DNA from: Chloroflexota bacterium
Lineage (GTDB): Bacteria > Chloroflexota > Dehalococcoidia > JAUQQI01
Direction of reading: 5' to 3'
DNA: 6,532 nucleotides
Assembly (NCBI GenBank): GCA_030549955.1
Contig: JAUQQI010000210.1
Location: 1 to 6,532, forward strand
Shown: piece after piece, positions 1-6,509 of the stretch
Position numbering within the stretch: the stretch's first letter is position 1
How the letters are laid out: each line of letters opens with the position of its first letter
Notes under the pieces: model-generated
Database searches by the model: none
What the model saw: the letters and a program-made list of their open reading frames with translations, nothing else
What the model was told of the DNA's origin: nothing
Position numbers and translations under genes: made by a program

Positions 1-44
1 CGTTACCATCTCAATCATATTGACAGCCACCAGCGGGTACAACC

Positions 45-69
45 CCCGCCCGGGTAGGGCGGGCCTACC
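45..69. repeat. Two overlapping, mutually exclusive GC-rich hairpins
   Basis: CCCGCCC at 45-51 is an exact reverse complement of GGGCGGG at 57-63, giving a 7-bp stem with a 5-base loop. GGTAGG at 53-58 is an exact reverse complement of CCTACC at 64-69, giving a 6-bp stem with a 5-base loop. The two share bases 53-63, so only one can form at a time. Read on the minus strand they lie about 60-85 bases past the stop of the upstream gene. They could terminate that transcript, but no run of T follows, so a classical intrinsic terminator is not supported. Confidence 0.4.
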
Positions 70-111
70 GGATTGGGTGGTTAGCGGGTGGGCCGGTTTG
101 CGGGCCTCTCC

Positions 112-125
112 AGCCCGTTCGGGCT
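112..125 (-). terminator. Short stem-loop directly after the stop codon, possible weak terminator
   Basis: AGCCC at 112-116 pairs with GGGCT at 121-125 around a 4-base loop. On the minus strand this hairpin begins only two bases after the TAA of the GNAT/acyl-CoA synthetase gene. It lacks a downstream T-tract (the next minus-strand bases are purine-rich), so it may stabilise the 3' end or assist Rho-type termination. The position is suggestive, but the stem is short. Confidence 0.3.
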
Positions 126-127
126 AG

Positions 128-2848
128 TTAGAAGGTAGGGGGTGTTCGGGCGGCGAGGGGTGGGGGCGGCTGGGCGGGTTCAACCCGAATCCGGGCGTCG
201 AGGACCACCGCGCCCCGCTCCCGGACCAGGACCGGGTTGAGGTCCAGCTCAGCCACGTCGGGCAGGTCCTCAGCCAGGGCGCTGAGGCGCAGGAGGGCCT
301 CTTCGAAGGCGGCGACGTCCACCGGGGCCGAACCCCTGAAGCCGGTAAGGAGCGGGTAGCTTTTGAGTTCCCGAACCATCTCGGCCGCATCCTCCCGGGT
401 AAGGGGGGTAAGTCGCACGGAGACGTCCTTGATCAGCTCAACAAAGATGCCGCCGGCCCCGCAGACAATGGTCGGGCCGAAGTGGCGGTCGTGGACCATC
501 CCGGCGAGCATCTCGACCCCGCCGGTAACAAACTCCTGGACCGCAAACGTCAGGTCGTAAAAGCCCTGGGCCTCGAGCCGGCGGGCCATTTCGATGGCCG
601 CCTCCCGGACCTGGTCGGGACCCCGCAGGCCGAGGCGGACGGCTCCCCGCTCGGTCTTGTGGGTCAGGCCGGGCGCGAAGGCCTTAAGTACCACTTCACC
701 CCCGAGTTCTTCGGCCGCCCGGGCGGCATCTTCGGGGGTTCGGCCGAGCACCTGTCGGACCATGGTAAAGCCGTAGCACTGAAGGAGCCGCCAGGTCTCA
801 TCGGGGCCGAGCCAGCCGCCGCCCTGGCCCAGGGCCCGGGCGACAATCGCAGCAGCCTCGTCCTGCCGGATGTCCTCGAAGCGGGGCGGTTCGGTGAGGG
901 GCCGGGCCCGCCATTCGGCGTACCGGACGGCGTGGGCCAGGGCGATGGCGGCCCCCTCGGGAAAGGCGTACGATGGCACCCGAATATCGGCCCGCTTGAG
1001 CTCTTCGGGGACGCCCCGGGAAGAAATGAAGACGGAGAGGACCGGTTTGCCCAGGCTGTTGGCATACCTGGCCCCCTCAACGATGGCCGCCGCCACGTCC
1101 TCACTGCGGATCCGCAGCGGCGGCAGGAAGACGACAATGAGGGCATCAACCCCAGGGTCGGCCGCGACCGCCTCGACGGCCTGGCGGTAATGGTCGGCCG
1201 TGGCGGTCGCGGTCATGTCGACCGGGTTGAGCACGCTCGCCTCCGGGGGAAGAACACCGCGAAGGCGGCCCTGGGTTTCCGGCGCGAGAATGGGTACTTG
1301 CAGGCCCTGGGCTTCGCAGGCATCCGCCGCCAGGATGGCCGGGCCGCCGGCGTTGCTGACAATGCCCACCCGCCGGCCGGGGGGCAGGGGCTGATTGGCC
1401 AGGAGGGAGGCGACTTCAAAAAGCTCTTCGAGGGTGTCGGTCCGGATAACCCCGGACTGACGGAAGAGGGCATCAACGGTGACGTCCGAGGCGGCGAGGA
1501 TGGCGCCGGTGTGGGAGGCGGTGGCCCGGGCACCGGCGCTGGAGCGGCCGCTCTTTACGGCAACAATGGGCTTCTTCCGACCAACCCGGCGGGCGATCCG
1601 GCTGAACTTCCGGGGATTGCCGAAAGATTCCAGATAAAGCAGGATAACGTCGGTGTTCGGGTCGGCTTCCCAGTAGTTGAGCAGGTCGTTGCCGGAAATG
1701 TCGGCCTTGTTGCCCATCGAGACGAAGGTGGAGAGGCCCAGGTCGAAGGTCCGGGCATAGTCGATAATCGCCAGACCAAGGGCCCCGCTCTGGGACGCAA
1801 ACCCGACCCGGCCGGCTGGCGGGGGCACCGGCCCGAAGGTGGCGTTCAGCCGGATGGCGGGGTCAGTGTTTATAATGCCGATGCAGTTCGGGCCGATGAG
1901 CCGCATGCCGTAAGCCCGACAGATTCGCAGAAGCTCGGCCTGGCGGGCCCGGCCCTCTTCGCCGACCTCGGCAAATCCGGCCGAGATGACGACCAGGGCC
2001 CGGACGCCCTTGCGGCCGCACTGCCCGGCCACCTCGGCGACCCTGGCGGCCGGGACGGCGATGACGGCCAGGTCCACCGGGCCGGGCACGGCCTCAATGG
2101 TGGGATAGGCTACCACCGACTGGACGACCGGGGCGTTGATATTGACCGGGTAAACCGGGCCCTCAAAGCCGAAGTCAAGCAGGTTGCGGAAGAGGGACCC
2201 GCCAACCGAATTGCGGTCCCGGGACGCGCCGATGACGGCCACCGCCCGGGGGTAGAAGAAATTGCGCAGCGCGTTTATCGTCGCCACCTGCTCCCGGCGC
2301 TCGAACCGTTCCATGGCCTCGGGGGTAATGGACGTCGGAAGGGTAACGTGAATTTCGTCCGGGCCGACCCGGAGCTGGACAGGAAACCCCGAGTCACGGA
2401 AGACACTGACCATATCGAAGTTCGTCGGCAGAACGACGGCCTCAAAGACATTGATGCCGTTTGCGGCCGCAATCTCGGCCAGGTGGCCGAGGAGAATCGT
2501 CCCGAGACCCCGGCCCCGGTAAGCGTCAGCAACGGCAAACCCGACCTCGGCCCGGTCGGTGTCCACCCGGACATACGACGCAACCCCGATAACCTTCTGC
2601 TCAGGCCCGGCGACCGCCACCAGGGTGAATGAATTGACATAATCTACATGGCAATCCCGGCGGGCGGCGGCTTCGAGGTTGACGGCCGGGGAGAAAAACC
2701 GGAATGTCCGGGCTTGAAGGGAGAGGGACCGGTAAAATTCGAGCAGGGCAGGGCCGTCCTCAGGCCGTACCGGGCGGACGTGGACCGTCGACCCGTCCCG
2801 CAGGACAACGTCGGCTTCCCGGTGGGCTGGGTAGACGCCGCGGCTCAT
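128..2848 (-). CDS. GNAT acetyltransferase-ADP-forming acyl-CoA synthetase fusion (Pat-like)
   Basis: Predicted 906-residue cytoplasmic fusion. Residues about 12-175 form a GNAT domain with the acetyl-CoA loop RGRGLG at 111-116 and the AEVGFAV strand before it. From about 198 (FYPRAVAVIGAS) comes a Rossmann CoA-binding domain. Then come the ligase-CoA domains with GFASQSGALG (near 349-358) and ASHTGAILAASD, whose His446 matches the phosphohistidine of ADP-forming acyl-CoA synthetases. The C-terminal ATP-grasp part shows VVLKAFAPGLTHKTERGAV (about 719-737), GAGGIFVELIKDV and LDLNPVLV, then a proline-rich tail. Family members either make acyl-CoA from acid, ATP and CoA (or the reverse), or, as in Pat proteins, acetylate lysines such as those of AMP-forming acetyl-CoA synthetase; the sequence does not say which. 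Here GNAT is N-terminal, opposite to enterobacterial Pat. I chose ATG at 2848 because a G-rich Shine-Dalgarno-like tract (2858-2864) sits 9 bases upstream; a GTG at 2857, three codons earlier, would abut that tract. It is divergent from tuf and apparently monocistronic here. The fold assignment is firm, the substrate unknown. Confidence 0.9.
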   Translation of the reverse strand: MSRGVYPAHREADVVLRDGSTVHVRPVRPEDGPALLEFYRSLSLQARTFRFFSPAVNLEAAARRDCHVDYVNSFTLVAVAGPEQKVIGVASYVRVDTDRAEVGFAVADAYRGRGLGTILLGHLAEIAAANGINVFEAVVLPTNFDMVSVFRDSGFPVQLRVGPDEIHVTLPTSITPEAMERFERREQVATINALRNFFYPRAVAVIGASRDRNSVGGSLFRNLLDFGFEGPVYPVNINAPVVQSVVAYPTIEAVPGPVDLAVIAVPAARVAEVAGQCGRKGVRALVVISAGFAEVGEEGRARQAELLRICRAYGMRLIGPNCIGIINTDPAIRLNATFGPVPPPAGRVGFASQSGALGLAIIDYARTFDLGLSTFVSMGNKADISGNDLLNYWEADPNTDVILLYLESFGNPRKFSRIARRVGRKKPIVAVKSGRSSAGARATASHTGAILAASDVTVDALFRQSGVIRTDTLEELFEVASLLANQPLPPGRRVGIVSNAGGPAILAADACEAQGLQVPILAPETQGRLRGVLPPEASVLNPVDMTATATADHYRQAVEAVAADPGVDALIVVFLPPLRIRSEDVAAAIVEGARYANSLGKPVLSVFISSRGVPEELKRADIRVPSYAFPEGAAIALAHAVRYAEWRARPLTEPPRFEDIRQDEAAAIVARALGQGGGWLGPDETWRLLQCYGFTMVRQVLGRTPEDAARAAEELGGEVVLKAFAPGLTHKTERGAVRLGLRGPDQVREAAIEMARRLEAQGFYDLTFAVQEFVTGGVEMLAGMVHDRHFGPTIVCGAGGIFVELIKDVSVRLTPLTREDAAEMVRELKSYPLLTGFRGSAPVDVAAFEEALLRLSALAEDLPDVAELDLNPVLVRERGAVVLDARIRVEPAQPPPPLAARTPPTF

Positions 2849-2857
2849 CAGACTCAC

Positions 2858-2864
2858 ACCCCCC
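2858..2864 (-). promoter_or_regulatory. Ribosome-binding-like G tract deciding the start of the minus-strand gene
   Basis: On the minus strand bases 2864-2858 read GGGGGGT, followed by 9 bases and then ATG at 2848. That spacing suits ATG. The in-frame GTG at 2857 directly abuts the tract and has no usable spacing. The match to a canonical AGGAGG is poor, so the start remains moderately uncertain (906 versus 909 residues). Confidence 0.4.
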
Positions 2865-2880
2865 GATGATTGTAGGGCAA

Positions 2881-2916
2881 GAGGCCACCGCAGTGCGCGG
2901 GCAAAGACCCGGCCTC
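2881..2916. repeat. Inverted repeat in the divergent promoter region
   Basis: GAGGCC at 2881-2886 and GGCCTC at 2911-2916 are exact inverted copies. Inside them CGGG (2898-2901) and CCCG (2908-2911) make a further small stem around CAAAGA. The element lies about 20 bases upstream of the tuf -35 box and just upstream of the start of the divergent gene, so it could be a regulator binding site or an untranslated-leader hairpin for the minus-strand transcript. It may also be chance in GC-rich DNA. Confidence 0.3.
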
Positions 2917-2963
2917 AAACTTATGTAAAGGGATTGACAGGCAGTTGGGCCGGGCCGTATAAT
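2917..2963 (+). promoter_or_regulatory. Consensus housekeeping-sigma promoter for the tuf operon
   Basis: A perfect TTGACA (-35) lies at 2934-2939 and a perfect TATAAT (-10) at 2958-2963, separated by 18 bases. Immediately upstream, 2917-2930 is A/T-rich (11 of 14 bases) in otherwise GC-rich DNA, resembling an UP element. Transcription would start near 2970, giving a leader of about 70 bases before tuf. This is the only strong promoter I can see for the downstream cluster and fits high constitutive expression of translation genes. Confidence 0.88.
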
Positions 2964-3031
2964 GGTTCCGGCAGGGAATTTGGGCGGTCCGAAACCCCTT
3001 TAGCCGGCCGATAACGAAAGCTAGGTCGCCT

Positions 3032-3037
3032 GGGAGG
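3032..3037 (+). promoter_or_regulatory. Shine-Dalgarno site of tuf
   Basis: GGGAGG lies 5 bases upstream of the ATG at 3043, a strong site that fixes the EF-Tu start. It overlaps a very small potential hairpin (GCCT 3028-3031 with AGGC 3035-3038), which is probably too weak to matter. Confidence 0.8.
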
Positions 3038-3042
3038 CTGAG

Positions 3043-4242
3043 ATGTCCAAGCCGAAGTTTGAGCGGAAGAAGCCGCATGTGAATGTTGGGACGATTGGGC
3101 ACATTGACCATGGGAAGACGACCCTTACGTCGGCGATAACGAAGGTGTTGTCGCTTAAGGGTCTTGCGCAGTACACGCCTTTTGAGCAGATAGACAAGGC
3201 TCCGGAGGAGCGTGCCCGGGGGATAACGATAGCGATTGCCCATGTGGAGTATGAGAGTCCGAAGCGCCACTATGCGCACATTGATTGTCCCGGGCATGCT
3301 GATTACATCAAGAACATGATAACGGGTGCGGCCCAGATGGACGGTGCGATACTGGTGGTGGCGGCGCCGGATGGTCCGATGCCGCAGACCCGTGAGCATG
3401 TGTTGTTGGCCCGGCAGGTTGAGGTGCCGGCGATGGTGGTTTTTCTTAACAAGGTGGACATGATGGACGACCCGGAGCTGTTGGAGCTGGTGGAGCTGGA
3501 GGTGCGGGAGCTTTTGAGCAAGTATGGATTTCCTGGGGAGGAGGTGCCTGTGATAAGGGGTTCGGCCCTTAAGGCGTTGGAGTCCGGGTCGCAGGACCCG
3601 GATGCGCCGGAGTACCGGCCGATCTGGGAGCTTATTGAAGCGCTGGACAGCTATATACCGGAGCCTGAGCGGGCGATAGACAAGCCGTTTTTGATGCCGA
3701 TCGAGGACGTGTTTGGGATCAAGGGGCGTGGGACGGTGGTGACGGGGCGGATAGAGCGTGGGCGGATACGGCCTGGGGATGAGGTGGAGATAATTGGGTT
3801 TGGGCCGACCCGGAGGACGGTGGTGACGAGTGTAGAGATGTTTCGGAAGGTTCTGGATGAGGGGATAGCTGGGGACAATGTAGGTTGTCTGCTTCGGGGG
3901 GTTGAGCGGGATGAGGTTGAGCGGGGGATGGTGCTGGCCAAGCCCGGGTCGATAACGCCGCATACGGAGTTTGAGGCGCAGGTTTATGTTTTGACGAAGG
4001 AGGAGGGTGGGCGGCACACGCCGTTCTTTACGGGTTACCGGCCGCAGTTTTACTTTCGGACGACGGATGTGACTGGGGAGGTGGTGTTGCCTGAGGGGGT
4101 GGAGATGGTGATGCCTGGGGACAATGTGAATCTGCGGGTGAAGCTGATCGCGCCGGTGGCCCTGGAGGAGGGGCTCAGGTTTGCGATCCGGGAGGGTGGC
4201 CGGACGGTGGGGGCCGGGGTCGTAACCAAAATCATCGAATAA
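3043..4242 (+). CDS. tuf: Translation elongation factor Tu
   Basis: EF-Tu is the cytoplasmic GTPase that carries aminoacyl-tRNA to the ribosomal A site. The 399-residue product has the normal family length. Visible GTPase motifs: GHIDHGKT at 19-26 (P-loop), RGITI at 59-63 (switch I), DCPGH at 81-85 with catalytic His85, NKVD at 136-139 and SAL at 174-176. Domain II starts near [24 protein letters not shown] and domain III ends with [17 protein letters not shown] strong ribosome-binding site precedes the ATG. It is the first gene of the cluster, 12 bases before rpmG. Codon use is unlike the neighbours: of 28 Ile codons 14 are ATA, 6 ATT and 8 ATC, and of 38 Gly codons 27 are GGG and only one GGC. 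In nusG, by contrast, 11 of 14 Ile codons are ATC. The last part of the gene returns to the local style. No key residue is missing. A second tuf copy elsewhere in the genome is possible. Confidence 0.99.
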   Translation: MSKPKFERKKPHVNVGTIGHIDHGKTTLTSAITKVLSLKGLAQYTPFEQIDKAPEERARGITIAIAHVEYESPKRHYAHIDCPGHADYIKNMITGAAQMDGAILVVAAPDGPMPQTREHVLLARQVEVPAMVVFLNKVDMMDDPELLELVELEVRELLSKYGFPGEEVPVIRGSALKALESGSQDPDAPEYRPIWELIEALDSYIPEPERAIDKPFLMPIEDVFGIKGRGTVVTGRIERGRIRPGDEVEIIGFGPTRRTVVTSVEMFRKVLDEGIAGDNVGCLLRGVERDEVERGMVLAKPGSITPHTEFEAQVYVLTKEEGGRHTPFFTGYRPQFYFRTTDVTGEVVLPEGVEMVMPGDNVNLRVKLIAPVALEEGLRFAIREGGRTVGAGVVTKIIE

Positions 4243-4254
4243 GGGTGAACGGAG

Positions 4255-4422
4255 ATGGCCAAGAAGGGCGAGGCCAGGGTTATCATCACCCTCGCCTGTA
4301 CGGAATGCCGGTCGAGGAATTATACTACTGAAAAGAACCGCCGGAATGACCCGGACAGGCTCGAACTCCGGAAGTACTGTCCCCGGTGCCGGCGGCATAC
4401 GGCGCACCGTGAGACGAGGTAA
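4255..4422 (+). CDS. rpmG: 50S ribosomal protein L33
   Basis: This short gene encodes 55 residues beginning [19 protein letters not shown]33 is a small protein of the large ribosomal subunit near the E site. Two CxxC pairs (Cys15/Cys18 and Cys42/Cys45) form the zinc ribbon of the zinc-binding (C+) type of L33, and [23 protein letters not shown] is typical of the family. Its length matches the usual 49-55 residues. A GGGTGA site at 4243-4248, just after the tuf stop, is suitably spaced from the ATG. The stop codon TAA shares its last base with the ATG of secE, so the two are probably translationally coupled. The position before secE-nusG is the classical one. Confidence 0.96.
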   Translation: MAKKGEARVIITLACTECRSRNYTTEKNRRNDPDRLELRKYCPRCRRHTAHRETR

Positions 4423-4694
4423 TGGCGGTTAAACCGGGAACCCGGCCGGCACCAAAGGGAAAGACCCGGCCCGAGCGGCGGCCAGGCGTCCTCGCTCGCC
4501 GGCCCCGGCCGCGGTTGAGCTTTCGATTTATCCAGGAGGTCGTTGCCGAGCTAAAGAAGGTCACCTGGCCGAGCCGGGATGAGGTGGTCAGGCTGACTTT
4601 GGTCGTTATAGTCGTCTCGGTCGCGGTCGGCGCCCTGCTGGGGACTGTCGACCTGATCTTCGCCTGGCTGATGGAGCGGCTATTACTTCCGTGA
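4422..4694 (+). CDS. secE: Preprotein translocase subunit SecE
   Basis: The product is the 90-residue single-spanning type of SecE, the essential small subunit that clamps SecY in the SecYEG protein-conducting channel of the inner membrane. Residues about 35-56 hold the conserved amphipathic segment FIQEVVAELKKVTWPSRDEV. Residues about 58-80 form one hydrophobic transmembrane helix (LTLVVIVVSVAVGALLG and following), and a short tail ends MERLLLP. The first 33 residues are very basic and proline-rich and carry no recognisable domain. The start overlaps the rpmG stop by one base (TAATG), with GAG-type purine bases upstream inside rpmG. It is followed 23 bases later by nusG, the conserved secE-nusG order. 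Confidence 0.96.
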   Translation: MAVKPGTRPAPKGKTRPERRPGVLARRPRPRLSFRFIQEVVAELKKVTWPSRDEVVRLTLVVIVVSVAVGALLGTVDLIFAWLMERLLLP

Positions 4695-4717
4695 AAGCGG
4701 TCTGAATCAGGAAAACG

Positions 4718-5326
4718 ATGGACGAGATAGTACGACAGGACGAGAAAGTCGAAGTTCGACCCGGGGACCGCGAGGTTGGGCGCGAGGCCGGTCAGCCGAA
4801 GCGGGCCTGGTACGTCGTCCACACCTACTCGGGGTATGAAAACAAGGTGGAGGCGAACCTCCGGCAGCGGATCAAGTCGATGGGGATGGAGGACAAGATT
4901 TTCAACATCGTCATCCCTACCGAGGAAGAGGTCGAGCTGCGGGAGGGCCAGCGGCGGACCGTTCAGCGCAAGATCTTCCCCGGCTACATCCTGGTTGAGA
5001 TGGTCCTGGACGAGCAGAGCTGGCAGGTCGTCCGCAACACGCCCGGCGTGACCGGCTTTGTTGGGAGCGGAAACCGGCCGGTGCCCCTCTCCGAGGATGA
5101 GGTTAAGGCGATCCTGAGCCGGATGCGTCGGCCCGAAGAGGAGCGGCCGATCAAGATCGGGTTCAAGAAGGGCGAGACGGTCCGCATCATTGACGGGCCC
5201 TTTGCCGATTTTACGGGCGTCGTCGACGAAATCTACCCGGAGAAGGGTAAGGTCCGGGTCCTCGTGTCGATCTTCGGCCGGGAAACGCCCCTGGAGCTCG
5301 ACTTGCTTCAGGTCGAGCGGCTCTGA
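4718..5326 (+). CDS. nusG: Transcription termination/antitermination factor NusG
   Basis: NusG binds elongating RNA polymerase, modulates pausing and Rho-dependent termination, and links polymerase to the ribosome through S10. The 202-residue product has an NGN domain from about 29 to 140 (RAWYVVHTYSGYENKVEANL, RKIFPGYILVEM at 84-95, NTPGVTGFVG at 107-116). A KOW domain from about 147 to the end follows (FKKGETVRIIDGPFADFTG, then VSIFGRETPLELDLLQVE). About 28 charged residues precede the NGN domain, where E. coli NusG has only a few, so it is slightly longer than the common 170-185. An AGGA ribosome-binding site lies 5 bases before the ATG, and no closer in-frame start would shorten the extension sensibly. 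Confidence 0.97.
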   Translation: MDEIVRQDEKVEVRPGDREVGREAGQPKRAWYVVHTYSGYENKVEANLRQRIKSMGMEDKIFNIVIPTEEEVELREGQRRTVQRKIFPGYILVEMVLDEQSWQVVRNTPGVTGFVGSGNRPVPLSEDEVKAILSRMRRPEEERPIKIGFKKGETVRIIDGPFADFTGVVDEIYPEKGKVRVLVSIFGRETPLELDLLQVERL

Positions 5327-5354
5327 AATCCTGAAACTGGCGGTCTAAAAACCA

Positions 5355-5780
5355 ATGGCCAAGAAGGTTCGCGCCGTTGTAAAGCTTCAGATTCCAGCCG
5401 GAAAGGCGACCCCGGCCCCGCCGGTGGGCACGGCCCTGGGCCCCCACGGGGTTAACATCATGGCCTTCTGCAAAGAGTACAACGAGCGGACGGCCGCCCA
5501 GGCCGGGATGATTATCCCGGTTGTCGTCACTATCTACGAGGACCGGTCGTTCACCTTTGTCACGAAGACGCCGCCGGTCTCCGACCTCCTGAAGAAGGCG
5601 GCCGGAATCGAAAAGGGGGCAACATCGCCGGGTCACCAGAAGGTCGGCCGTGTGACTCGCCAGCAGATCCGGGAGATTGCCCAGATGAAGCTGCCTGACC
5701 TCAATACCAGGGACCTTGAGGCTGCGATGCGGATGGTTGAAGGCTCGGCCCGAAGCATGGGCATCGAAATTGTGGATTGA
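5355..5780 (+). CDS. rplK: 50S ribosomal protein L11
   Basis: L11 is the 141-residue protein that binds the 23S rRNA GTPase-associated centre, where elongation factors and RelA act. The N-terminal domain holds the proline-rich helix region of the thiostrepton site ([21 protein letters not shown], about 14-34). The C-terminal rRNA-binding domain includes [20 protein letters not shown] (about 70-89) and [20 protein letters not shown] (about 98-117). Length is exactly the family norm. The start matches the family (MAKKV), but the upstream site is poor, only TGGCGGT at 5338-5344, ten bases before ATG. The gene lies 28 bases after nusG and 12 bases before rplA. I cannot make out an L1-binding leader structure in that spacer. 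Confidence 0.98.
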   Translation: MAKKVRAVVKLQIPAGKATPAPPVGTALGPHGVNIMAFCKEYNERTAAQAGMIIPVVVTIYEDRSFTFVTKTPPVSDLLKKAAGIEKGATSPGHQKVGRVTRQQIREIAQMKLPDLNTRDLEAAMRMVEGSARSMGIEIVD

Positions 5781-5792
5781 GGGTACCCAGAG

Positions 5793-6509
5793 ATGGCAAG
5801 CCGCGGGAAGAAATACCTGGAAGTTCTCAAGCTCGTTGACCGGAGCCGAAGCTACTTGCCGGAGGAAGCGGTCCGGCTCGTTAAGCAGACGGCCCGGGCG
5901 GGCTTTGATGAGACGGTGGAGGTCCATATCCGGACGAATCTTGACCCCCGCCACGCCGACCAGCAGCTTCGGGGAGCGGTTGTTTTGCCCCACGGCCTTG
6001 GAAAGCGGGTCCGGGTGCTGGTCTTTACCCAGGGCGACGGCGAACGGGTCGCCCGGGAGGCCGGGGCTGATTACGTTGGCCTTGACGAGCTCGTTCAAAG
6101 GGTCCGGGAAGGTTGGCTCGATTTCGACGTGGCCATCGCGACCATGGACGTTATGGGCAAGGTGAGTCAGCTCGGCCGGATTCTCGGCCCCCGTGGCCTG
6201 ATGCCGAACCCCCGGACCGGTACAGCAGTTCAGGTTGACGACCTCGCCCGGGCCATCCGGGATGCCCGGAAGGGCCGGGTCGAGTTCCGCCTGGACCGGA
6301 GCGCTAACCTGCACATTCCGATCGGGAAGGTCAGCTTCACCGAGCAGCAGCTTCTCGAAAACCTGGCCGCCGTTATCGATGCCGTGGTTCAGGCCCGACC
6401 GCCGGGGGCAAAAGGCCAGTTCATCCGGTCCGTCACCCTCTGCACGACGATGGGACCGGGCATCAAGCTTGACGTGCCGGCAACCCTTGCCCTGCCAAAG
6501 GCGGCCTGA
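5793..6509 (+). CDS. rplA: 50S ribosomal protein L1
   Basis: L1 forms the mobile L1 stalk of the 50S subunit and helps release tRNA from the E site. In many bacteria it also represses translation of its own rplK-rplA mRNA. The 238-residue product has the normal length. The family signature [19 protein letters not shown] lies at residues 126-144 and the C-terminal half carries [19 protein letters not shown]. The end [20 protein letters not shown] is also typical. A GAGGGT ribosome-binding site (5779-5784) overlaps the rplK stop and lies 8 bases before the ATG, suggesting coupled expression. The stop TGA is followed at once by TAA in the same frame. The next gene, normally rplJ, lies beyond the window. 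Confidence 0.98.
   Translation: MASRGKKYLEVLKLVDRSRSYLPEEAVRLVKQTARAGFDETVEVHIRTNLDPRHADQQLRGAVVLPHGLGKRVRVLVFTQGDGERVAREAGADYVGLDELVQRVREGWLDFDVAIATMDVMGKVSQLGRILGPRGLMPNPRTGTAVQVDDLARAIRDARKGRVEFRLDRSANLHIPIGKVSFTEQQLLENLAAVIDAVVQARPPGAKGQFIRSVTLCTTMGPGIKLDVPATLALPKAA

Larger units (their letters stand above)
1..127. other. Non-coding spacer at the left edge
   Basis: No complete gene is supported here. The plus-strand frames are short and show no recognisable protein. On the minus strand, two in-frame ATG codons (16-18 and 7-9, reading M-I-E-M-V-T) lie just inside the edge, so a further minus-strand gene could begin here and run out of the window. Six codons are too few to call it, and no good ribosome-binding site precedes them. 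The visible structure is a set of GC-rich inverted repeats, listed separately. On the minus strand this spacer lies downstream of the acyl-CoA synthetase gene. Confidence 0.5.

Noticed and set aside
20..25. TTGACA on the plus strand near the left edge
   Set aside because: No -10-like sequence lies 16-19 bases downstream, where the sequence is a C/G run, and no plus-strand gene follows.
482..2632. Long plus-strand open frame of 716 codons
   Set aside because: It lies entirely antisense to the acyl-CoA synthetase gene, its translation is low-complexity Gly/Asp/Arg-rich with no family motif, and long shadow frames are expected in GC-rich coding DNA.
2869..2874. TACAAT on the minus strand as a -10 for the acyl-CoA synthetase gene
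   Set aside because: There is no acceptable -35 at 16-18 bases upstream, so I could not support a promoter; the true one is not identified.
2854..4407. Minus-strand open frame of 517 codons across tuf
   Set aside because: It is antisense to the unmistakable EF-Tu gene; its His/Arg/Pro/Leu-rich translation is a by-product of the codon bias of tuf and shows no domain.
4243..4421. tRNA gene between tuf and secE, as found in some bacteria
   Set aside because: The interval is fully occupied by rpmG with a one-base overlap into secE, leaving no room for a tRNA.
5211..6314. Minus-strand open frame of 367 codons across rplK and rplA
   Set aside because: It is antisense to two clear ribosomal protein genes and has no recognisable motif.
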